Shown here in pieces: positions 24,798-30,877 of a stretch of DNA of 30,877 nt. The stretch spans positions 1 to 30,877 of the forward strand of contig CAJGDC010000019.1 of the NCBI GenBank assembly GCA_904502005.1, in the 5' to 3' direction. Numbering within the stretch: position 1 is the first letter of the stretch; each line of letters begins with the position of its first letter. The stretch comes from an uncultured Alistipes sp. Its GTDB lineage: Bacteria; Bacteroidota; Bacteroidia; Bacteroidales; Rikenellaceae. The notes under the pieces were generated by a model that was not told where the DNA came from, searched no databases, and was given only the letters and a program-made list of their open reading frames with translations. The position numbers and the translations under genes were made by a program.

Positions 24798-25400
24798 ATG
24801 GAGAATTATAAGCGCGAAGATAAATTTGATGAGCAGACCCTTGAGAAGCTTGCATACCACTACTCAGAGGTTCTTAAACTACTAGGCGAGGACCCAAATC
24901 GCGAGGGTCTGGTTAAGACCCCTATGCGTGTGGCAAAGGCGTGGTCGTTCCTAACAAAGGGATATAACGAGGACCCAATAGAGATTATCCGTTCGGCGAT
25001 GTTTAACGAGGAGTATCGCCAGATGGTACTTGTCAAGGATATTGAGATATTCTCTGTATGTGAGCACCATATGTTGCCATTTATCGGCAAGGCACATGTG
25101 GCGTATATCCCTAATGGTAAGATTACAGGCTTGAGCAAAATTGCCCGCGTTGTGGAGTGCTTTGCTCGTAGATTGCAGGTGCAGGAGCGACTCACTGTAC
25201 AGATTCGTGACTCTATTCAGGAGGCACTTAATCCGCTGGGTGTTGCAGTTGTTATTGAGGCGTCACATACATGTATGCAGATGCGTGGTGTAGAGAAGCA
25301 GGACTCCGCAACTACAACCTCTGCCTTTACAGGTATCTTCCTCTCAGACCATCGTACTCGTGAGGAGTTTATGTCGCTAATATCAAATAGGTTGCGATAG
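24798..25400 (+). CDS. folE: GTP cyclohydrolase I
   Basis: 200 residues. FolE converts GTP to dihydroneopterin triphosphate, the first step to folate. Zinc ligands are Cys88 and His91 in SVCEHHMLPF and Cys159 in HTCMQMRG. Other conserved segments are GLVKTPMRVAKAW (38-50), YIPNGKITGLSKIARVV (103-119) and VQERLTVQI. The length and motifs are standard for type IA. It is the last gene of the rightward group, and a strong terminator follows 19 bases later. Confidence 0.97.
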   Translation: MENYKREDKFDEQTLEKLAYHYSEVLKLLGEDPNREGLVKTPMRVAKAWSFLTKGYNEDPIEIIRSAMFNEEYRQMVLVKDIEIFSVCEHHMLPFIGKAHVAYIPNGKITGLSKIARVVECFARRLQVQERLTVQIRDSIQEALNPLGVAVVIEASHTCMQMRGVEKQDSATTTSAFTGIFLSDHRTREEFMSLISNRLR

Positions 25401-25419
25401 AATTTCTAAAAACAAAAAA

Positions 25420-25444
25420 GATGCAGAAATTATTTTTCTGCATC
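25420..25444. terminator. Bidirectional terminator between folE and the GDPD lipoprotein
   Basis: Perfect 10-base stem GATGCAGAAA (25420-25429) and TTTCTGCATC (25435-25444), 5-base loop, preceded by six A and followed by seven T. It fits termination of both the rightward folE transcript and the leftward recJ-GDPD transcript. Confidence 0.9.
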
Positions 25445-25468
25445 TTTTTTTGTTTGTCTATACAATTT

Positions 25469-27412
25469 CTACTTACGGACCTTTGCGAGAAGTCTTTTAG
25501 GATAGTTTGTAGTAATACCGCGTAGTGATTTGTAGTAAGAGCTGATAAGTGCCCAATCGGCATCAGAGTCGATAGTAAATACAGAGACCTCCATGCCAGC
25601 ATTTATATAGGAGTTAATCTTATCTGCTGGAATTTCATAGCCTTTGTCTCGGTTGTGCCAAGTATAGCCCCAACCCTTATATTTACTTGCAGAGAAGTTA
25701 CCCATTGCGCCAATATCTATACCTGCGGCGTTTGCATATTTTGCACAATTCTTGACAATATCCTCATAGCCTGAACAGATAAACTCACAGAAGTTTTGTG
25801 CACCCATCTCCACAATTATCTCACAAGCACGCTGGCAAGCCTTTACAGACTCGGCATGGTGTGTTTTAGGCTTTGTAATAGCCTTGATGTCAAGACAAAG
25901 CTTGGTCTTGCTACCCTTGACCATTACTGTGCGAATATAGTCCTCAAGTGATGGCAGTGTCTCACCATTTGATAGTTTACCCGCCGCCTGAAGCTGCGCA
26001 AGGGTGCTCTCCCACGGATAGAGACCATTTATCTTGCAATTACTATCTGCGTGTGCGATAATAATCTGATTATCCTTTGTCCAGTAAATATCTGCCTCAG
26101 AGGCGTAACAGCCAAGACTCATAGCATACTTAAGCGAAGCGATAGAGTTGTCAGGAGTAGAACTCTTTCCTGCCTCAGCAGAGCCTCCACGGTGGGCGAT
26201 AATTGTGTTATCTGTTGGTAGTGGTGCCGCTGGTGATAGAGTGAACTCAACCTTTGCAAACGATTGTTTCATACCGCTCTCATCCTCCCATGCAGTGACA
26301 AGAACATAGTACTGGGTGTCTTCCTTTAGTCCTAATGACTCTGCAGAAATTGTTACTACAGGCTGATTAGATGATTTGGCACCCATGTGCTCCGTTGCAA
26401 ATTCTGAACTTGTAAACCACTGTAAAAGGGAAGTGTTGTTATCTATCAGGGCTAAAATCTCATCATACTTACTCTGGTCAAGAATAAGGTAGTGTAAAAA
26501 TGCTGCATTTGTAGGCTTAGCAATAGAGATTGTTCCCTTACCAGACGAATCAACTTTAACATTGACACTTGGTAGCTGATTAAGCGTTGAAGGCTTTGTG
26601 CTTATAATAACCTCCTTGCGGAAATATCCATTAGGATTATTAGCACCAAAGAGAGGTGAGTAATGACCCATACCGTACTCACTGTGGCTACCCTCGCTAT
26701 ACTCGCCAAGCAGCAAAATCATAGGCTGACCAGGCTGGATAGTCTTGTAGTGATAGTATGTAACACCATCTTTTGTAAATGCGCTATTGTTGTTGTTTAC
26801 ATCAAAGTCGTAGCGAGTTGTAAAATAGTTTGAGTAGATAGCCTCGTCGCGTGTAAGCCACTTCTCCTCACTTCCAGCACCACCATTGTGGTTGTAGAAA
26901 GCAAGGTCTGTAATAGCCCACTTAATAACACTGGATGCAGGTACTGTGTTAGGTGTGCGCACTGATGCAGTAAAGCCTGTGCAACTCTTTGACTTAAGGA
27001 GATACTCCGGCAGGGTGGTGGTTGTAAAGTTGCGAACAGCTACATCTGACATCTGGTTTTCGCGGTTTGTAGCGACAATGTAGATAGCATACTCTGTGTC
27101 GTCAGTAAGGTTGCGAACAGTAAAAGAGGTGGTTCCGGATGTGTTACAAGCACCAGTCGTTCCCTTTTCAAAGAGCTCTTCGGCAGTATAGGTTGAGCTT
27201 GCCAGAGAGGCTTGCTCTACGATATAGGCATACTTGGTTGCCGAAGTGTGTGAAATTTTTACCGACAGAGAGGTTGCATCAGCCTTAAGTTCTGCAATAG
27301 AGAGTGTAATGTCTGAATTTGTAGGATTAGAGCCATCGGGCTCCTCACCCCCACCACAAGCTGCAAAGAGCATTGTGGCAAGGAGGAGAGTCCAAGAGAT
27401 AAAATTCTTCAT
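25469..27412 (-). CDS. Surface lipoprotein with glycerophosphodiesterase domain, catalytically plausible copy
   Basis: 647 residues. Lipobox FAAC, Cys19, then GGGEEPD: acidic residues close behind the lipidated Cys, as in Bacteroidota surface-export signals. Domains: fibronectin-III-like strands (about 33-132), an unassigned domain (about 135-275, with NHNGG, TKDGVTYYHY and LLLGEYSEG), a second beta segment (about 280-393), then a GDPD domain from about 402. GDPD features: HRGG with His407/Arg408, EAD with Glu439/Asp441, His454 in IIAHAD, and DIK with Asp508/Lys510. The usual PENT is PDNS here. GDPDs hydrolyse glycerophosphodiesters to glycerol 3-phosphate and an alcohol; the surface substrate is unknown. 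It is 77 bases behind its paralogue and probably on the recJ transcript. Confidence 0.87.
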   Translation of the reverse strand: MKNFISWTLLLATMLFAACGGGEEPDGSNPTNSDITLSIAELKADATSLSVKISHTSATKYAYIVEQASLASSTYTAEELFEKGTTGACNTSGTTSFTVRNLTDDTEYAIYIVATNRENQMSDVAVRNFTTTTLPEYLLKSKSCTGFTASVRTPNTVPASSVIKWAITDLAFYNHNGGAGSEEKWLTRDEAIYSNYFTTRYDFDVNNNNSAFTKDGVTYYHYKTIQPGQPMILLLGEYSEGSHSEYGMGHYSPLFGANNPNGYFRKEVIISTKPSTLNQLPSVNVKVDSSGKGTISIAKPTNAAFLHYLILDQSKYDEILALIDNNTSLLQWFTSSEFATEHMGAKSSNQPVVTISAESLGLKEDTQYYVLVTAWEDESGMKQSFAKVEFTLSPAAPLPTDNTIIAHRGGSAEAGKSSTPDNSIASLKYAMSLGCYASEADIYWTKDNQIIIAHADSNCKINGLYPWESTLAQLQAAGKLSNGETLPSLEDYIRTVMVKGSKTKLCLDIKAITKPKTHHAESVKACQRACEIIVEMGAQNFCEFICSGYEDIVKNCAKYANAAGIDIGAMGNFSASKYKGWGYTWHNRDKGYEIPADKINSYINAGMEVSVFTIDSDADWALISSYYKSLRGITTNYPKRLLAKVRK

Positions 27413-27489
27413 TTTTATAGTTAGATAAGTTTTGTTTGATATTATTGATATGCAATCCTGTATAAAATAGAGAAGTATTATTCAGATAA

Positions 27490-29454
27490 CTATTCGCCAT
27501 AACGCTCTTGCCAAAGTTGTATCAACTTTTTAGGATAGTTGGTGGTAATTCCGCGCAAAACAGAGGAAAAACTTTCTATCTCGCGCCACTCATCATCGTT
27601 GTCGATAGCACCTAGAGATAGCTGAGAACTTTTGGGTCTGCCGATATAGTATTTTACACAAGTGCTTCTTAAGCCATCCTTCTTGTCATGGTGGTGCCAA
27701 CGGTATCCCATATCTTGATATTCTAATAAGTTGTAGGAGCAGGAACTTCCCATAGCACCAATATCTATACCCGCCTCTTTGGCATATACAACACAGTTTG
27801 TGAGCATTAAATAATCACCGGCGCAAATCATCTCGCAGAACTTTTGTGCACCCATCTCTACGATAATCTCGCAGGCTCGTTCGCATGCCTTTAGAGACTC
27901 GGCGTCACGAGGTTTAGGTTTGGTGATAGCCTCTACATGTAGGCATAGCTTGGTGCAGCTACCATTGACCATAACTGTGCTAAGATAGTCCTCGAGTGAA
28001 GGTATGGTCTCGCCATTTGAAAGTTTGCCCGCGGCCTGAATCTCTTCAAGGGTGTTCTCCCAAGGGTAGAGTTCATTGATCTTGCCGTTTATGTCGGCAT
28101 GAGCAACGATAATTTGATTATCCTTTGTCCAGTGTATGTCAGCCTCCGATGCGTAGCAACCAAGACTCATAGCATACTTGAGTGAGGCGATTGAACAGTA
28201 AGGATATTGGTATTGCCCCGCCTCCTTTGTTCCGCCACCGATTGCAATAATATTGTTAGAAGCCTCCACAGGAGCAGCAGGAGGGACAACAAGGGTAAAC
28301 TTCAGACTTGCAAACGACTGTTTGAGACCACCCTCTCCCCATGCATTGGCAAGCAGATAGTACTCGACATCTGTCTTGAGATTGAGATACTCTGTGTTAA
28401 TGATATTACTCTTGTTCTCTGTATGCATTACATTGTAGTGCTTTGCAGCAAAAGCTGAAGATGTAAACCACGGCAGTAGTGATTCGTCGTTGTCAAGCAA
28501 CTTTACAATCTCAGCATATTGAGAGTGATCTACAACTGTGTAGAACAGCTCATTGGCGTCATCTGGCAACGTAATAGAGATAGAACCTTCGCCCGTTGAA
28601 AGCATGTTTGTCCTCAGTACTGGTTTGGTTGCAAGTGCCGTTGGCTTAGTTGTGAAAAGTATTCTCTTACGAAAGTATCCATTTTCAAAAAGTGGGGTGT
28701 AGTATCCATCGCCCCACAGAAGGTGCGCACCTTCGCCATACTCGCCCAAAAGTAGCACCATAGGTTGTCCTGGCTGTAGTGTCTCATAACGCTCGAACTC
28801 TACGCCATTCTTTGTAAAGATGCGGTTGTCATTTGAGATATCAAAGTCGTAGCCTACAGTAAAGAAGTTTTCATATACAGCCTCGTAAAGCGACAGATGA
28901 GCGTCATAGTTGCTATTTCCTCCATTGTGGTTGTAGGTTGCCAGGTCGCTTATTGACCACTTGACAACACTCGACGATGGAAGGAGGCCGTTAGGCAGTT
29001 GTACAGCAACCTTGATTTGGGTAGGGCTCTGTGAGAGTATAGTGAACTCTGTAAGAGACATTGTCCAGATGGTGGTTGACAAAACATCGCTATAGAGTCC
29101 AGCGCTACTTTTGGTACAGAGGTGGATATCGTATAGGGTGCTGTCGTGCAAGTTGTTGATTGTAAATGTTACCTTGCCAGAATGGTCACAACTGTTGACG
29201 TTACCCTTAGAGAAGAGTTCCTCGGGTGTGTAATTTGGTACCACCTCTGTGTGAGGCTCGATGATGTAGGCAAAATAGTCAGCTACAACAGCAACCTCCA
29301 TCTTTACAGTAATAGATGTACACTCTTCAGATGTTTCGATAATCTTTACTGCAGGAAGCTCGCTAAAAGGTGAGTTAGTTGGGTAATCGTCTCCGCCACA
29401 AGCTGCAAAGAGTATTGTGGCGAAGAGTATTATCCAATAGAAGTTTTTTTTCAT
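27490..29454 (-). CDS. Paralogous GDPD-like surface lipoprotein lacking catalytic residues
   Basis: 654 residues, the same architecture as the neighbour and clearly alignable over its whole length (shared blocks include SIASLKYAMSLGCYASEADI). Lipobox FAAC, Cys19, then GGDDYPT. In the GDPD domain the catalytic HR of HRGG is replaced by Ile405-Gly406, the acid/lysine pair of LDIK by His506/Glu508, and the late FTID strand by LGAID; Glu437/Asp439 and His452 are kept. Loss of the first catalytic histidine and of a metal-side acid indicates a pseudoenzyme or a binding protein. The frame is intact, so it is not a simple pseudogene. The ATG overlaps the recJ stop (29451-29454), so it is translationally coupled to recJ. 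Confidence 0.87.
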   Translation of the reverse strand: MKKNFYWIILFATILFAACGGDDYPTNSPFSELPAVKIIETSEECTSITVKMEVAVVADYFAYIIEPHTEVVPNYTPEELFSKGNVNSCDHSGKVTFTINNLHDSTLYDIHLCTKSSAGLYSDVLSTTIWTMSLTEFTILSQSPTQIKVAVQLPNGLLPSSSVVKWSISDLATYNHNGGNSNYDAHLSLYEAVYENFFTVGYDFDISNDNRIFTKNGVEFERYETLQPGQPMVLLLGEYGEGAHLLWGDGYYTPLFENGYFRKRILFTTKPTALATKPVLRTNMLSTGEGSISITLPDDANELFYTVVDHSQYAEIVKLLDNDESLLPWFTSSAFAAKHYNVMHTENKSNIINTEYLNLKTDVEYYLLANAWGEGGLKQSFASLKFTLVVPPAAPVEASNNIIAIGGGTKEAGQYQYPYCSIASLKYAMSLGCYASEADIHWTKDNQIIVAHADINGKINELYPWENTLEEIQAAGKLSNGETIPSLEDYLSTVMVNGSCTKLCLHVEAITKPKPRDAESLKACERACEIIVEMGAQKFCEMICAGDYLMLTNCVVYAKEAGIDIGAMGSSCSYNLLEYQDMGYRWHHHDKKDGLRSTCVKYYIGRPKSSQLSLGAIDNDDEWREIESFSSVLRGITTNYPKKLIQLWQERYGE

Positions 29455-30877
29455 TCTTTAGATGAATTACGTTTGATGTCTTTGATGCGTAACTGTGTTG
29501 TTACGGAGCCACGATAGTGGTTCTCGACAATCTGATAGCATACATCAACAGGTCGCCCAGAGCGCACCCACTCGTAGTGAGTTGGCTGTGAGAAGGCGAT
29601 GGTCTGAATAGTAGTATTTGGCTTCTGAGTCTGGGTCAAATCCATACGCAGGTGCTCAGCCTCAGCGCCTACAAGCTTCGCATCTCCCTTCTCGTTAATA
29701 ACGCAGAGGGTTGCAAACACTGGCGCATTATTTCCAGGGCCAAAAGGCTGGAAGCGATTTAGCTCGCGGTGGAACGATGGTGTGATGTCCGAGAAGAGGA
29801 GCATAGAGTCTATCTCTACCTGCGGAACAAGAATCTTAGGGTCTATATTTGCCTCAACATATTCGTTGAATCGACGAGCAAACTCCTCAACATTCTCAGG
29901 GCGCATAGTAAGTCCTGCGGCATACATATGTCCACCGAAGTTCTCAAGCAGGTCGGAACAAGACTCAACAGCCTGATAGAGGTCAAAGCCCGGAATAGAG
30001 CGAGCAGAACCCGTTACAAACCCGTTGCTCTGTGTAAGGACAACAGTTGGGCGGTAGTAGGTCTCAATTAGGCGTGAAGCCACGATACCGACAATACCCT
30101 TCATCCACTTTGGATTGTAGATTACTGTGCTCTTGCGGCTCTTAAGCTCTGGGTGCGACTCAATGTAGTCGTGAGCCTCCTGAGTTACCGAGCGGTCAAT
30201 ACTCTTGCGGTCCTGGTTAAATCCATCAATAACTCCACCAAAGCGAGTAGCGGCAGCCTCGTCACCCTCAACAAGGAGTTTAACGGCTGCATAACCACCC
30301 GAAGGGGTGTCGTTCTCATCGTACTCATCCATGCGCATACGACCTGCAGCATTGATTCGCGGACCAATCTTAAAGACGATATCGTCAATAGTGATGTTCG
30401 AGCGGTCAAGCTTGCAGATGTTGATAATGGAGAGTAGTCCCTCGCTTGGAGAGGTGTTCAGACAGCGCAGTCCGTAGTGGGCAAGAATACGATTCTCGTC
30501 TACCAGCGGAACGATGTCCGAAGCGATACTTACAACAAGTAAATCAAGTAGCCACACAATGTTCTCAAAAGGGATGTTGTGTGTCTGAGCATAGGCCTGA
30601 ACGAGCTTAAAGCCCACACCGCAACCCGAGAGTTCATCAAACGGATAGGTGCAGTCTGTTCGTTTAGGATCAAGAACTGCTACGGCAGCAGGAATCTCCT
30701 CCGCCGGAAGATGATGGTCGCAGATTATAAAATCTACCCCCTTCTGCTTAGCATAGTCCACTTTCTCGACAGCCTTTATTCCGCAATCCAGAGCAATAAT
30801 GAGCTTAACACCCTTCTTTGCGGCAATGTCGATACCCTTACGCGAGATACCGTAGCCTTCGGTATAACGGTCCGGGA
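29451..30877 (-). CDS. recJ: Single-stranded-DNA exonuclease RecJ (N-terminus cut by window end)
   Basis: 474 residues plus stop are visible; the frame stays open to the window edge, reading PDRYTEGYGIS as its first residues, so the first 90 or so residues (first DHH motif) are missing. An internal GTG at 30761 is not the start. The DHH phosphoesterase core is shown by LDCGIKA, CDHHLP, DPKRTDC, SGCGVGFKL and ASDIVPL, the DHHA1 domain by NPKWMKGIVGIVASRL and GSARSIPGFDL, GGHMYAAGLT, and the C-terminal OB fold by the last 100 residues. RecJ degrades single-stranded DNA 5'-3' in recombination and mismatch repair. Its stop overlaps the start of a GDPD-like lipoprotein, an odd partner that suggests shared transcription only. 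Confidence 0.95.
   Translation of the reverse strand, partial: PDRYTEGYGISRKGIDIAAKKGVKLIIALDCGIKAVEKVDYAKQKGVDFIICDHHLPAEEIPAAVAVLDPKRTDCTYPFDELSGCGVGFKLVQAYAQTHNIPFENIVWLLDLLVVSIASDIVPLVDENRILAHYGLRCLNTSPSEGLLSIINICKLDRSNITIDDIVFKIGPRINAAGRMRMDEYDENDTPSGGYAAVKLLVEGDEAAATRFGGVIDGFNQDRKSIDRSVTQEAHDYIESHPELKSRKSTVIYNPKWMKGIVGIVASRLIETYYRPTVVLTQSNGFVTGSARSIPGFDLYQAVESCSDLLENFGGHMYAAGLTMRPENVEEFARRFNEYVEANIDPKILVPQVEIDSMLLFSDITPSFHRELNRFQPFGPGNNAPVFATLCVINEKGDAKLVGAEAEHLRMDLTQTQKPNTTIQTIAFSQPTHYEWVRSGRPVDVCYQIVENHYRGSVTTQLRIKDIKRNSSKE

Noticed and set aside
1..30877. tRNA, rRNA, CRISPR, insertion sequence, prophage or defence island
   Set aside because: No cloverleaf, spaced direct repeats, transposase, integrase or known defence domain was found; almost all sequence is housekeeping coding DNA.

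Overview
The window looks like chromosomal DNA of a gut-type Bacteroidota, most like Rikenellaceae/Alistipes (inference from gene families and style, not from a search). Reasons: promoters of the Bacteroidota TTTG-N19-TAnnTTTG type, few Shine-Dalgarno sites, lipoproteins with acidic residues just after the lipidated cysteine, a Bacteroidota-type YbeY and Mrp, and many ATGA-coupled genes. Nothing indicates a prophage, insertion sequence, CRISPR array, tRNA or rRNA.

Layout. Positions 1-6628 are a leftward block: a cut aspartyl-protease-like lipoprotein, a family 2 glycosyltransferase coupled to a UvrD/PcrA helicase, a SpoU/TrmH RNA methyltransferase, ribonuclease Z and thioredoxin reductase. 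trxB diverges from rubrerythrin (6808-7344) between two textbook Bacteroidota promoters. A leftward patatin/beta-barrel fusion follows (7506-9812). A rightward operon then runs pheS - TPR protein - inactive M23/EnvC-like protein - ybeY - mnmG (9913-16111). Leftward ilvE and metG (16355-19429) diverge from rightward mrp. After a 353-base AT-rich gap, a rightward run carries nadA, a HAD phosphatase, an outer-membrane protein, a lipoprotein, rdgB and folE (to 25400). The last block is leftward: recJ (cut by the window end) followed by two paralogous glycerophosphodiesterase-like surface lipoproteins.

Most interesting reading: 16.1-20.95 kb looks like the chromosome's origin region. The 20595-20947 gap holds seven perfect or one-off copies of a DnaA-box-like 9-mer, TTWTCAACA, beside a 60-base stretch with only 3 G/C bases. 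Two ParB (parS)-type palindromes lie at 16112 and 17377, mnmG is close by, and sampled G/C counts change sign across the gap. No dnaA, parA or parB is in the window, so this would be a dnaA-unlinked oriC. This is inference and needs skew and marker-frequency data.

Second point: the two tandem GDPD lipoproteins are an enzyme/pseudoenzyme pair. The copy coupled to recJ has lost the HRG histidine and arginine plus an acid/lysine pair that its neighbour keeps. Smaller points are an 8-base C/G run in a promoter spacer, a two-copy intergenic hairpin repeat, and a type Vd-like patatin autotransporter.
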